A DNA stretch of 64,000 nucleotides. Source: Bacillus sp. NTK074B. Its GTDB lineage: Bacteria > Bacillota > Bacilli > Bacillales > Bacillaceae_B. Within the stretch, counting starts at the first letter, position 1; every line of letters starts with the position of its first letter. Of the stretch, positions 26,084 to 34,752 are shown in pieces. The notes below the pieces were generated by a model, which saw nothing but the letters and a program-made list of their open reading frames with translations, searched no databases and had not been told where the DNA came from. Location: positions 1 through 64,000 of the forward strand of contig NZ_JAFKOH010000009.1 in NCBI RefSeq assembly GCF_017303375.1, in the 5' to 3' direction. Both the position numbers and the translations under genes were made by a program.

Positions 26084-27262
26084 ATGAATCAATATGGAAA
26101 TACAGTCCAAAATGAAATCTATCAGGGTAAAGTCCGTCCCTCCATCCCATTCCGGTTTGAAGAACTTGAACAGCGGGCCAGGGAAAAGCTTGAGGACGGT
26201 CCTTTTTATTATGTAGCGGGTGGGGCCGGCGGTGAGGAGACGATGCGTGCCAACCGGAATGCTCTTGAGCGATGGCAGATTGTTCCCCGCATGCTGAGGA
26301 ACACGGAAAATCGTAACCTCCAAGTGTCTTTATTTGGAGAATACTATCCCTCCCCCCTTTTGCTGGCTCCCATCGGCGTGCAATCCATTGTTCATCCTGA
26401 GGGGGAGCTGGCATCTGCACGGGCGGCCGCTTCCATGAATGTACCGTTCATCGCGAGCTCCGCCTCTACCTTTTCTTTGGAAGAAATCGCTTCTGTCATG
26501 GGCGATGCCCCCAGATGGTTCCAGCTTTATTGGAGCAGGGAACCGGAGATAGCAGCCAGCATGCTTCGCCGGGCAGAATCAGCAGGATACTCAGCCATCG
26601 TCGTGACACTGGACGCTCCGATGATGGCATGGCGTGAATCAGATTTGGAAAATGCCTATCTTCCCTTCCTTTGGGGAGAAGGGGTGGGGAACTATGTGAG
26701 CGATCCTGTATTTCGCTCCATGTTGAAAGACCCTCCTGAATCGGATAAGAAGGCAGCGGCTTCCCTATGGGCCAGGGTATTTGGCAATGCAGCGTTGACA
26801 TGGGAAGACCTTGGGTTTCTCCGGGAACATACCCGTCTCCCGATCCTGTTGAAAGGAATCCTTCATCCCGATGATGCACAACTGGCTATCGATCATGGGG
26901 TGGATGGGATCATCGTTTCCAATCACGGCGGCAGACAGGTAGACGGGGCAATGGGTGCCTTAGACTCATTGCCTTTGATTTGTCAGGTTGTGAACCATCG
27001 AATCCCTGTACTATTTGACAGCGGTATCCGTCGGGGAGCGGATGTGGTGAAAGCACTGAGCCTTGGAGCAAGTTCGGTTCTCCTGGGAAGACCCTATATG
27101 TACGGGTTGACTCTCGCTGGGGAGCAGGGTGTTAAAGATGTGATCCGGAATGTCCTGGCAGACCTTGATTTGACAATGGCTCTCTCCGGCCAGACATCCG
27201 TTTCCGCGTTGAAACGGTCTCTTTTGATCAATATGAAAGACTCTCAATGGCAGAAAGCATAA
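26084..27262 (+). CDS. FMN-dependent alpha-hydroxy-acid oxidizing protein (lactate oxidase/2-monooxygenase-like)
   Basis: A TIM-barrel flavoenzyme of the glycolate oxidase family (392 aa). Conserved sites: APIGVQ, the lysine in LLKGILHPDDAQ, the catalytic histidine in VSNHGGRQVDG (about residue 288) and the FMN phosphate-binding segment LFDSGIRRGADVVKALSLGASSVLLGRP. The N-terminal FYYVAGGAGGEETMRANR is typical of lactate 2-monooxygenase annotations. It would oxidise L-lactate or another 2-hydroxy acid with O2. The start follows GAAAGGAGACG. The precise substrate is not readable. Confidence 0.87.
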   Translation: MNQYGNTVQNEIYQGKVRPSIPFRFEELEQRAREKLEDGPFYYVAGGAGGEETMRANRNALERWQIVPRMLRNTENRNLQVSLFGEYYPSPLLLAPIGVQSIVHPEGELASARAAASMNVPFIASSASTFSLEEIASVMGDAPRWFQLYWSREPEIAASMLRRAESAGYSAIVVTLDAPMMAWRESDLENAYLPFLWGEGVGNYVSDPVFRSMLKDPPESDKKAAASLWARVFGNAALTWEDLGFLREHTRLPILLKGILHPDDAQLAIDHGVDGIIVSNHGGRQVDGAMGALDSLPLICQVVNHRIPVLFDSGIRRGADVVKALSLGASSVLLGRPYMYGLTLAGEQGVKDVIRNVLADLDLTMALSGQTSVSALKRSLLINMKDSQWQKA

Positions 27263-27288
27263 TCTTCGGGTATAATTTCTATACGAGA

Positions 27289-27323
27289 AAGCTTCTGTCC
27301 ATCGGGACAGGGGCTTTTATTCT
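27289..27323 (+). terminator. terminator after the hydroxyacid oxidase gene
   Basis: AAGCTTCTGTCC pairs with GGGACAGGGGCTT (with G-U pairs) around ATC and is followed by TTTATTCTCTT. Confidence 0.8.
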
Positions 27324-27454
27324 CTTCTGGATTAGTCTCCTTCACGATACTTCCTCAAAAAAATGATCTCAAATGAAAGGGGGAATCTATGAAACTTTCT
27401 ACTCTCCCCATAATCATTCCATGATATACTTTCATTCACGAGGAGTTGATAATT

Positions 27455-28000
27455 TTGGAAAAATACCCATTATTTGAAACAGAACGATTGATTTTAAGAC
27501 AAATTACCATGAAAGACGTCGATTTCCTATACGAGCTCTATACTTCTGAGGAGGTTCTTGCCTATTTTGGGATGAGTCCCATTGAGTCAAAAGATGTGGC
27601 AATCACCATGGTGGAGAACTATAAAAAGCATTTGGAATCAGGCGGTCCGATGCGCTTTGCCATCGTGGAGAAAGAGGCTGACAGGATGATCGGGACCTGC
27701 GGGTTCCACGCCATCTCCAAGGCATATAAACGCTGCGAGATCGGATACGATCTGACACCCGATCAATGGGGTAAAGGAATCATGGGTGAGGCACTTTCCC
27801 CGCTACTCAGCTATCTCTTTACGGATAAAGGCATGAACCGCGTCGGTGCGGTTATCGTTCCTTTTAACAAAGCTTCTTCAAGAGTGGTGGAAAAGCTTGG
27901 TTTCAAGCAGGAAGGGCTTCTGAGGGAATATATCCTTCAGGATGGCCATGCATATGATGCCAATATGTACAGCTTATTGAAGAAAGAATGGCTTCAATAG
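27455..28000 (+). CDS. GNAT N-acetyltransferase (RimJ/RimL-like)
   Basis: Acetyl-CoA-dependent transferase of 181 aa. The N terminus FETERLILRQI and the ending VEKLGFKQEGLLREYI are hallmarks of the RimJ/RimL group; the CoA loop is WGKGIMGEAL (about residues 109-118). The TTG at 27455 is chosen since GAGGAG lies 9 bp upstream; a TTG at 27446 abuts that site. Such enzymes modify ribosomal proteins or small molecules; the target is unknown. Confidence 0.87.
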   Translation: MEKYPLFETERLILRQITMKDVDFLYELYTSEEVLAYFGMSPIESKDVAITMVENYKKHLESGGPMRFAIVEKEADRMIGTCGFHAISKAYKRCEIGYDLTPDQWGKGIMGEALSPLLSYLFTDKGMNRVGAVIVPFNKASSRVVEKLGFKQEGLLREYILQDGHAYDANMYSLLKKEWLQ

Positions 28001-28060
28001 TTATGAGACGATCCTGAAAAGGAAATAATGGTCAGTGCAGGTGAAAAAGGAGCTGGTAGA

Positions 28061-29053
28061 ATGGTACAGCAATTGTTTCATGGGTTCTTGCGCTGGCCCT
28101 TAGTTATACGGATATTCATGATTGCCATCACGCTGATGCTGTCATTTGGCACCATCATTCATTTCATAGAACCTGATACCTTCCCATCTTTATTCGACGG
28201 GATCTGGTGGGCCATTATTACGACCTCCACGGTTGGTTATGGAGATTTTGTTCCACTAACAATAGAAGGAAGACTGCTCGGTATTGTGCTTATCCTGGTT
28301 GGTGCCGGCTTTCTTTCCACCTATTTTGTCACTCTTGCAGCGGAAACCGTCATGACACAGAACGCTTACCTTGAAGGGAAGGCTACTTTCAAAGGAAGAG
28401 AACATGTCGTGATCGTAGGCTGGAATGAGCGTGCACGGGAAGTGATCAATCAGCTTACCTCCCTTCAGGCAGGGTGTGATATCATCTTGGTGGATGAAAC
28501 CCTCCAGAAGAACCCTTATAACAATCATCATATTCATTTTATAAAGGGAACCCCTTTCAAGGACGCGATCCTGAAAAAAGTCAATTTGCATGAAGCATCG
28601 ATAGCCGTCATTACCGCCGATCAAAATAAAGATGAAGTCACATCGGATATGAATTCTGTCTTGACGCTCCTTGCCATCAAAGGAAACCATCCGGAGTTGT
28701 ATACGGTGGTTGAAATTCTTCAGAAAGATCAGGTGGCGAATGCGAAGCGGGCTGGGGCCGATGAGGTCATCCAGACGAATATGCAGACAAGCTATGTGAT
28801 GATGAACAGCATTATATCTCAAGGAATGTCTAAAACCATTTTAAAGCTGTTGAACCACCTTAAAGGAAATAACCTGAAACTGGTCCCTGTTGCAGAAGAG
28901 TATATCAATGAAAATTTCCACTCTCTCAGTGGGCATCTTCTCAAGCACAACGTTATCCTTTTAGGCATAAAAAAAGGAGAAAACACAACTGTGAATCCTC
29001 CTTTAACAACTATCGTTGAAGCATCAGACGAGCTTCTTGTAATTTCTAACTAG
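28061..29053 (+). CDS. yugO: potassium channel protein with RCK domain
   Basis: A MthK-like K+ channel (330 aa). Two membrane helices flank a pore loop with selectivity filter TVGYGDF (about residues 59-65). From about 115 an RCK/TrkA-N domain binds nucleotide or ion (HVVIVGWNERAREVI), and a TrkA-C-like tail follows. The ATG at 28061 follows AAAGGAG. In B. subtilis YugO underlies potassium signalling in biofilms. The stop codon overlaps the end of yugN on the other strand by 8 bp. Confidence 0.93.
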   Translation: MVQQLFHGFLRWPLVIRIFMIAITLMLSFGTIIHFIEPDTFPSLFDGIWWAIITTSTVGYGDFVPLTIEGRLLGIVLILVGAGFLSTYFVTLAAETVMTQNAYLEGKATFKGREHVVIVGWNERAREVINQLTSLQAGCDIILVDETLQKNPYNNHHIHFIKGTPFKDAILKKVNLHEASIAVITADQNKDEVTSDMNSVLTLLAIKGNHPELYTVVEILQKDQVANAKRAGADEVIQTNMQTSYVMMNSIISQGMSKTILKLLNHLKGNNLKLVPVAEEYINENFHSLSGHLLKHNVILLGIKKGENTTVNPPLTTIVEASDELLVISN

Positions 29054-29453
29054 AGAACAGCGTATTCTCAAGTTCTTTCACAAGCTCCTTCCCTACGGCA
29101 ATGTACTCTTCAGGAAAGCTTGCATCGGGATCCTGGGGCTCCGAGAATTGATTGACCGAACCGGAGAAGCTTCCGGTTGACGCAAAATCATCCAAACCGA
29201 TTTGATATTTATGGGAAAGAAGAAACGGTTTACCGAATTCAACGGTAGCCCCTCTTGAATCCAATTGCCCGTCTACTGAGGTAAACGGCACCCTTAAAAA
29301 TTGATAGCCTACCTCGTCATCAATTTTGTAGTCGAAATAGCCATGGTCGTAATCCCAGTTACCGCCAATCGAATACCCAAGCGGCTTTAAAAGCTGTTCA
29401 AGTTTATACAGTTGATAATGTTTTCCTTCTATAGTCGATGAAAGCTCAATCAC
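29046..29453 (-). CDS. yugN: YugN-like family protein
   Basis: A soluble 135-aa protein of unknown function, matched to YugN by its position between yugO and pgi and by the YugN-like style of sequence (GGNWDYDHGYFDYKID...). The GTG at 29453 (VIELSSTIEG) is chosen because AAAGGGG lies 10 bp upstream; an upstream start at 29528 would lie inside the pgi terminator. No signal peptide or membrane segment is seen. It is tail-to-tail with yugO. Confidence 0.75.
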   Translation of the reverse strand: MIELSSTIEGKHYQLYKLEQLLKPLGYSIGGNWDYDHGYFDYKIDDEVGYQFLRVPFTSVDGQLDSRGATVEFGKPFLLSHKYQIGLDDFASTGSFSGSVNQFSEPQDPDASFPEEYIAVGKELVKELENTLFSS

Positions 29454-29509
29454 ATGGATGCATCCCCTTTCTTTTAGGGATAGTTTCTCCCAAAGGGAAA
29501 GAAAAATGT

Positions 29510-29544
29510 AAAAAGAGCACCGTTTCAACCTCGGTGCTCTTTTT
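29510..29544 (-). terminator. pgi terminator
   Basis: AAAAAGAGCACCG (29510-29522) pairs with CGGTGCTCTTTTT (29532-29544). Confidence 0.9.
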
Positions 29545-29548
29545 GTAA

Positions 29549-30898
29549 TTATTTAAGGCGTTTTTCAAGCTCGGCTTTCTTCTCTTCGAAACCAGGTTTT
29601 CCAAGAAGGGCAAACATATTCACCTTGTACGCTTCCACTCCCGGCTGGTCAAATGGGTTCACTCCAAGGAGGTATCCGCTCATGGCGCATGCTTTCTCGA
29701 AAAAGTACACAAGGTAACCGAATGTGTATGCATCCATAGCAGGAATTTCTAAGATGAGGTTAGGTACCCCTCCATCTGTATGGGCAAGCAGTGTACCCTC
29801 GAGCGCTTTATTGTTCACAAAGTCCACTGTTTCGCCAGCCAGGTAGTTCAGGCCATCCAGATCGCTGTCTGCTTTCTCGATCTTCAGCTCGTGGCGTGGC
29901 TCTGAAACTTTGATGACTGTTTCAAAAATATCACGGCGACCTTCCTGAACATATTGTCCAAGAGAATGAAGATCCGTAGAAAAGTTGGCAGAAGAAGGAT
30001 AAATTCCTTTCTGGTCTTTTCCTTCACTTTCACCGAACAATTGCTTCCACCACTCAGCAAAGTATTGTAACCCAGGCTCATAGTTGATGAGCATTTCGAT
30101 TGTTTTGCCTTTGTTGTAAAGGGCGTTACGAACCGCAGCATACTGATATGCAGGGTTTTCGGTAAGCTCGGATTTACCGAAATCTTCACGGGCCTGAGCT
30201 GCACCGTCCATCATCGTCTCAATTTCCACTCCGCTGACGGCGATCGGAAGCAATCCTACTGCTGTCAGAACAGAATAACGTCCGCCGATATCATCAGGAA
30301 CGACGAATGTTTCATAACCTTCATCCGTTGCCAGGGTCTTCAAGGCACCCTTTGATTTATCCGTAGTCGCGTAAATACGCTTACACGCTTCTTCCACTCC
30401 GTACTTTTCTTCAAGCATATTGCGGAAGATACGGAAGGCAAGTGCCGGCTCAGTCGTTGTACCGGACTTTGAGATCACATTAATGGAAAAGTCTTTTCCA
30501 TCCAGAAGATCCATTAAGTCTCTCATATAGGTGGAGCTGATGTTTTGTCCTACGAATAACACTTGCGGTGTTGAACGCTTATCCTTCGGCAGGGCATTAT
30601 AGAAGCTGTGGTTCAGCATCTCGATCGCTGCACGTGCACCGAGGTAAGACCCGCCGATACCGATGACAAGCAGAATGTCAGAATCTTTTTTAATCTTCTC
30701 AGCAGATTTTTGAATACGGGAAAATTCCTCTTTGTCATAATCTACAGGAAGGTCGACCCAACCAAGGAAGTCGCTCCCGGCTCCTGTTTGTTCATGTAGT
30801 GAATGATGAGCAACCTTCACAGCATCACTTAAGTATGTAAGTTCGTGTTCTCCAAAAAACGATAACGCTTTTGAATAATCAAAACGAATGTGTGTCAT
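29549..30898 (-). CDS. pgi: glucose-6-phosphate isomerase
   Basis: Interconverts glucose-6-phosphate and fructose-6-phosphate. Two SIS subdomains; signatures [13 protein letters not shown] (about residues 78-90), [16 protein letters not shown] (about 135-150) and [18 protein letters not shown] (about 295). At 449 aa it is the short Bacillus/Thermus-type enzyme. The ATG at 30898 has GGAGG 6 bp upstream, whereas the earlier ATG two codons before is too close. Links the sucrose, GlcNAc and fructose modules in this window to glycolysis. Confidence 0.97.
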   Translation of the reverse strand: MTHIRFDYSKALSFFGEHELTYLSDAVKVAHHSLHEQTGAGSDFLGWVDLPVDYDKEEFSRIQKSAEKIKKDSDILLVIGIGGSYLGARAAIEMLNHSFYNALPKDKRSTPQVLFVGQNISSTYMRDLMDLLDGKDFSINVISKSGTTTEPALAFRIFRNMLEEKYGVEEACKRIYATTDKSKGALKTLATDEGYETFVVPDDIGGRYSVLTAVGLLPIAVSGVEIETMMDGAAQAREDFGKSELTENPAYQYAAVRNALYNKGKTIEMLINYEPGLQYFAEWWKQLFGESEGKDQKGIYPSSANFSTDLHSLGQYVQEGRRDIFETVIKVSEPRHELKIEKADSDLDGLNYLAGETVDFVNNKALEGTLLAHTDGGVPNLILEIPAMDAYTFGYLVYFFEKACAMSGYLLGVNPFDQPGVEAYKVNMFALLGKPGFEEKKAELEKRLK

Positions 30899-31141
30899 AA
30901 CCATCCTCCGATTAAATAATTATTTTCTTCTATCTCACTTTATCGAAAGCGGACCCGAGAATCAAGAAAGCCCTCTTCATGTAAGCGTGTGCATCTTAAA
31001 CTTTTTATTTACCACTGGCCTCACCCGCTTATGTTCCCCTAATTCCTGGCAGGAAAACCGCCTAACATCAGATTATAAAAGGAAATATTCAATTCTTTCG
31101 GTTTCGGCAGGATTCCCCGCGCCTTTGCTGAGAACCCCATC

Positions 31142-31180
31142 AAAAAAGAGGGACGGACCTTGTGACAAGGTCCGTCCCTC
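31142..31180 (-). terminator. long perfect hairpin, terminator of yugJ (GGGACGGACCT family)
   Basis: GAGGGACGGACCTTG (31148-31162) and CAAGGTCCGTCCCTC (31166-31180) form a perfect 15-bp stem with a 3-nt loop; on the minus strand TTTTTTG follows. The core recurs at 44746 and 52047. Confidence 0.85.
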
Positions 31181-31190
31181 CCAAACTTTC

Positions 31191-32354
31191 TTAAAGTGAA
31201 GCTCTTAAGATGGCAAGTACGTCTTCTTTGTTCAGTTTGTTGAAGTTACCGAATTCTCCGTTCACCATTGCTTTGTCAGCCATAAGGTCGATCTGGCTAT
31301 CATCAATGTCGTAGTCCGCCAGGCGTGTTGGAGCACCTAGGCTTGACCAGAATTCACGAAGCTTGTCAATTCCTTCAAGGGCCACTTCCTCTTCCGATTT
31401 ACCGGCTGGATCCACATTGAATACACGTTCTGCCAGCTGAGCAAATCGAGAAGGATTCACTTTCAGATTATGCTTCATCCAGTTCGGGAACAGGATCGCA
31501 AGTCCACCTGCATGAGGGATGTCATATACAGCAGACACGGCATGCTCGATGTTATGACTTGCCCAGTCACCGTTGTAACCCATTTGCAGCATTCCATTAA
31601 GCGCGATGGTACCAGAGTACAGAATCGTTTCGCGCAGCTCGTAGTTTTCGAGATCATTGATCAACTTAGGAGCCGTTTCGATCACTGTATTCAGTACAGA
31701 TTCACACATACGATCTTGAAGTGGTGTGTTTGTAGCATTATTGAAGTACTGCTCAAACACGTGACTCATCATATCAACCATTCCATATATTGTATGATCT
31801 TTCGGTACTGTGAATGTATTTTCAGGGTCAAGGATGGAGAATTGCGGGAATGTAGCAGGGCTTCCCCAGCCGTATTTTTCATTTGTTTCCCAGTTCGTGA
31901 TGACCGATCCGGCATTCATTTCAGAACCGGTGGCAGCAAGGGTAAGAACCGTTCCGAATGGAAGAGCTTCTTTCGCAAAAGCCTTCTTCGTTACAAGATC
32001 CCAAGCATCTCCGTCATATTTTGCACCGGCGGCGATCGCTTTTGTACAATCGATGACGCTACCTCCACCAACCGCCAGGATGAAATCGATGGACTTTTCT
32101 TTAGCGATTTCCACTCCCCGTCTCACTGTAGACAGTCGCGGATTCGGTTCCACTCCGGATAGTTCGAATACTTCACTGTCAATTCCCTTAAGAATTGACA
32201 TGACCTGATCGTAAAGGCCGTTTCGTTTGATGCTGCCGCCGCCATAAACGACAAGCACCTTTTTACCATATTGAGGTACCAATTCTTTTAATTGTTCTAC
32301 TTGTCCTTTACCAAAAATCAATTTAGTCGGATTATAAAAAGTAAATTCATTCAT
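31191..32354 (-). CDS. yugJ: iron-containing alcohol dehydrogenase (NADH-dependent butanol dehydrogenase-like)
   Basis: A group III metal-dependent alcohol dehydrogenase of 387 aa that would interconvert aldehydes and alcohols with NAD(P)H. The nucleotide-binding region [15 protein letters not shown] and [17 protein letters not shown] lies in the N-terminal half. Iron ligands appear in SHVFEQYF and [17 protein letters not shown]. The start follows AAGGAGG. Position next to pgi and yuzA matches B. subtilis yugJ/yugK. The natural substrate is not known. Confidence 0.92.
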   Translation of the reverse strand: MNEFTFYNPTKLIFGKGQVEQLKELVPQYGKKVLVVYGGGSIKRNGLYDQVMSILKGIDSEVFELSGVEPNPRLSTVRRGVEIAKEKSIDFILAVGGGSVIDCTKAIAAGAKYDGDAWDLVTKKAFAKEALPFGTVLTLAATGSEMNAGSVITNWETNEKYGWGSPATFPQFSILDPENTFTVPKDHTIYGMVDMMSHVFEQYFNNATNTPLQDRMCESVLNTVIETAPKLINDLENYELRETILYSGTIALNGMLQMGYNGDWASHNIEHAVSAVYDIPHAGGLAILFPNWMKHNLKVNPSRFAQLAERVFNVDPAGKSEEEVALEGIDKLREFWSSLGAPTRLADYDIDDSQIDLMADKAMVNGEFGNFNKLNKEDVLAILRASL

Positions 32355-32403
32355 TATTTGTTACCTCCTTGTATTTAATGAGGGCTGACTTCTTTCGTAA
32401 CCC

Positions 32404-32424
32404 AAAATGTTTTGAACACATTTT
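32404..32424. promoter_or_regulatory. 7-7-7 inverted repeat in the yugJ promoter region
   Basis: AAAATGT-TTTGAAC-ACATTTT is a perfect 7-bp inverted repeat, 50 bp upstream of yugJ. Part of it (TGAACACATT, 32413-32422) is repeated at 32483-32492, closer to yuzA. Possible operator for a redox or aldehyde regulator; the regulator is unknown. Confidence 0.35.
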
Positions 32425-32555
32425 CTATTATCGAATATATCATCCCCAAATTGCAAAGAAACTGCACAAGGAAATTTTATTATGAACACATTGAATAGGA
32501 ATGCTCACTAAGGGAAAGTTATATATGAGCCATTGAATAGTAGGAGGAAAACATC

Positions 32556-32789
32556 ATGAGTGGAATTCAACGTATTGCATTGGTTCTTACGATCATCGGA
32601 GCCGTCAACTGGGGACTTATCGGTTTCTTTCAATTTGATCTTGTTGCAGCCATCTTTGGTGGTCAAGATGCCGCTTTATCCCGAATCGTTTACGGTTTAG
32701 TAGGAATTGCAGGCCTCATAAACCTTGGTCTGTTATTCAAACCGACGGAAGAGCTTGAAAGAGAACCACATACAGAACCAACGAGATAA
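32556..32789 (+). CDS. yuzA: DUF378 membrane protein, YuzA-like
   Basis: A small inner-membrane protein of 77 aa with two helices (about residues 5-30 and 43-63). The DUF378 signature IIGAVNWGLIGFFQFDLV is clear, as are LSRIVYGLVG and LINLGLL. A short acidic tail follows. The ATG has TAGGAGG upstream. Function unknown in the family; location after yugJ matches B. subtilis. Confidence 0.88.
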   Translation: MSGIQRIALVLTIIGAVNWGLIGFFQFDLVAAIFGGQDAALSRIVYGLVGIAGLINLGLLFKPTEELEREPHTEPTR

Positions 32790-32800
32790 ATGAACGCAAA

Positions 32801-33133
32801 GAGGCTGGAACAAAAAGATTTCAGCTAAAGGAAAATCCGAACGAGTGATTTAACTAAAAATCATACTCGTTCGGATTTTTCATTTTTAGTGCTAAAGCTT
32901 AATCCATTTATCAATCAGGTTCTGGCTGTTGATTGGAGTGCAAGGCGAAGACTCCTGGGAGAAAAGCGGAACAGGTGAGACCCCTAGAGGAGCGAAAGCT
33001 GGGAGGAGGTTAGCCTTCCGCCCGCGGAAAGGGAAGTCATGCACGGTAATTAACAGCGGTGTATCACGTGATCTTAAAAATATTCATAGGCTGTTCGTCT
33101 TTAGAGCATATGGATTTAGTTATGTCCCAACCT
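32801..33133. repeat. Bacillaceae intergenic repeat (MITE-like)
   Basis: This gene-free stretch is bounded by GAGGCTGGAACA (32801-32812) and TGTCCCAACCT (33123-33133), which match as terminal inverted repeats at 9 of 11 bases. Inside lie a terminator-like hairpin (32832-32881) and a block (32923-33060) starting GGCTGTTGATTGGAGTGCAA and going on with GCGAAGACTCCTGGGAG, AGCGG, CAGGTGAGACCCC and CGCCCGCGGAAAG. This wording recurs between genes in many Bacillaceae genomes (from memory). Its origin and function are unclear. The right end lies just before the aldehyde dehydrogenase stop codon. Confidence 0.65.
32832..32881 (+). terminator. terminator after yuzA
   Basis: AAAATCCGAACGAGT pairs with ACTCGTTCGGATTTT around a 20-nt loop and is followed by TCATTTTT. 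Confidence 0.75.
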
Positions 33134-33138
33134 TTTTC

Positions 33139-34542
33139 CTATTTCAACAACTTTTTGATGATCTGCATACCGAATCGCGCACTCGGATATCGGAAGCTCA
33201 TATCGAATTTCGTCGTCTGTTTCAAGATGCTCTTGTAATGAGAGAAGGTTGAAAAACTTGATTCTCCATGATAATTCCCGATACCGCTTTCCCCAACACC
33301 GCCAAAAGGAAGATAAGGCGTTACGATGTGCATAAGTGTATCATTTACACACCCTCCCCCATAGGAAATCGATCCGTTGATCTTCTCTTCTGTAACCGGG
33401 TTGCTCGTGAATAAATATAATGCCAGAGGTTTCGGCCGTTCTGTCACAAAGTCAATGACTTCGTCGAGTTCCTGGAATTCTATCATTGGAAAAACAGGGC
33501 CGAATATTTCATCCTGCATCACAGGTACCGAAAAATCTCTTGGCTTCATAAGGGTTGGCTCTATTTTCAAACTTGCAGAATCCACATTCCCTCCCAAAAG
33601 GATTTCCCCATCTTCCAAATAACTGGTCAAACGATTGAAGTGTCGCTCGTTGACAATCCGTCCGAATTTATCACTTTTCAAAGGTTCTGTTCCATAGAAG
33701 TCAATCACCGTTTTCTTAAATTCCGTTATGAATTCATCCTTCTTGCTGCTATGGATAAATAGATAATCCGGAGCAATACAGGTCTGACCTGCGTTCGTCA
33801 CTTTCCCAAAAGCAATCCTCTTGGCGGCAAGTGCGATATCTGCCGTTTCGTCCACGATGCAAGGGCTTTTTCCGCCCAATTCAAGGGTGACAGGTATTAA
33901 TTGCTTTGCGGCAGCTTCCATGACTACTTTCCCAACAGGTACACTCCCGGTGAAAAAGATATAATCGAATGGTTGCTTCAGAAGCGACTGTGTCGTCTCC
34001 ACTCCGCCTTCAATGACAAAGAGCTGTCTTGGATCAAAGTGGGTGTTAATCATTTGAGCCAGTAACGCAGAAGTGGTAGGAGTGAGCTCTGAGGGCTTTA
34101 TGATGGCCGTATTCCCTGCTGCGATCGCTCCGATGACCGGTGCAAGTGCCAACTGAATCGGATAGTTCCATGGCGCGATGATCAAAGTGACTCCGTAAGG
34201 CTCCGGTACCGTGTACGCTTTTGAACCAATATGGGTCTTCGCTGTTTTCACTTTTTTCGGTTCCGCCCACTCGTGGATATGCTTCAGGACGAATCGAATT
34301 TCCTCCAGCAGGATACCAATCTCTGTCGTATACGTTTCCATCTCTGATTTATTCAGATCTTTTTTCAGTGCATCAATCATCTCTGCTTCATGGTTTTTGA
34401 TGACGGTGGAGAACTTCTCCAACACTTCTTTTCTGTATTCAATAGGCCTTGTCACCCCGGATTTGAAGAATTGCTTATGTTGTTGAAGGCTGGATTCTAT
34501 CGCTTCAGGCGAAGCTTCCTCTATGAATAATTCAGTAGACAT
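33139..34542 (-). CDS. aldehyde dehydrogenase family protein
   Basis: Oxidises aldehydes with NAD(P)+ (467 aa). It belongs to the short, C-terminally hydrophobic group related to fatty aldehyde dehydrogenases (B. subtilis YwdH-like). The Rossmann signature is FTGSVPVGKVV, the general base Glu in [12 protein letters not shown], and the nucleophilic Cys in NAGQTCIAPDY (about residue 245). The start follows GGAGGGAACC. No signal or transmembrane segment is evident apart from a mildly hydrophobic tail. Transcribed alone; the exact aldehyde is unknown. Confidence 0.9.
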   Translation of the reverse strand: MSTELFIEEASPEAIESSLQQHKQFFKSGVTRPIEYRKEVLEKFSTVIKNHEAEMIDALKKDLNKSEMETYTTEIGILLEEIRFVLKHIHEWAEPKKVKTAKTHIGSKAYTVPEPYGVTLIIAPWNYPIQLALAPVIGAIAAGNTAIIKPSELTPTTSALLAQMINTHFDPRQLFVIEGGVETTQSLLKQPFDYIFFTGSVPVGKVVMEAAAKQLIPVTLELGGKSPCIVDETADIALAAKRIAFGKVTNAGQTCIAPDYLFIHSSKKDEFITEFKKTVIDFYGTEPLKSDKFGRIVNERHFNRLTSYLEDGEILLGGNVDSASLKIEPTLMKPRDFSVPVMQDEIFGPVFPMIEFQELDEVIDFVTERPKPLALYLFTSNPVTEEKINGSISYGGGCVNDTLMHIVTPYLPFGGVGESGIGNYHGESSFSTFSHYKSILKQTTKFDMSFRYPSARFGMQIIKKLLK

Positions 34543-34693
34543 TTGGTTCCCTCCGAATTTTTAATGTTTAACGGTTTAAACACAAGAACATACGTATCGT
34601 ACGATGAAAATACCTCTAAGTCAATTTCAATGATTTTACCCACAATGTACGCTTTTTAATCATTTCTACATTTTTATCCAAATTCCTTTAAAG

Positions 34694-34738
34694 ACAAAAA
34701 AGAACGCACCTCATATAAAAAAATGAGAATACGTTCCT
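34694..34738 (-). terminator. terminator of the glutamate dehydrogenase gene
   Basis: GAACG and CGTTC plus inner CTCAT/ATGAG pair with a small internal loop; on the minus strand TTTTTTGTC follows. Confidence 0.7.
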
Positions 34739-34752
34739 TCATCATGCGATCG

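Noticed and set aside
25935-26420. 161-aa minus-strand frame over the start of the hydroxyacid oxidase gene
   Set aside because: Covers the start of a clear FMN-enzyme gene and shows no domain or ribosome site.
31470-32162. 230-aa plus-strand frame inside yugJ
   Set aside because: Entirely antisense to a recognised alcohol dehydrogenase; a codon-bias shadow.
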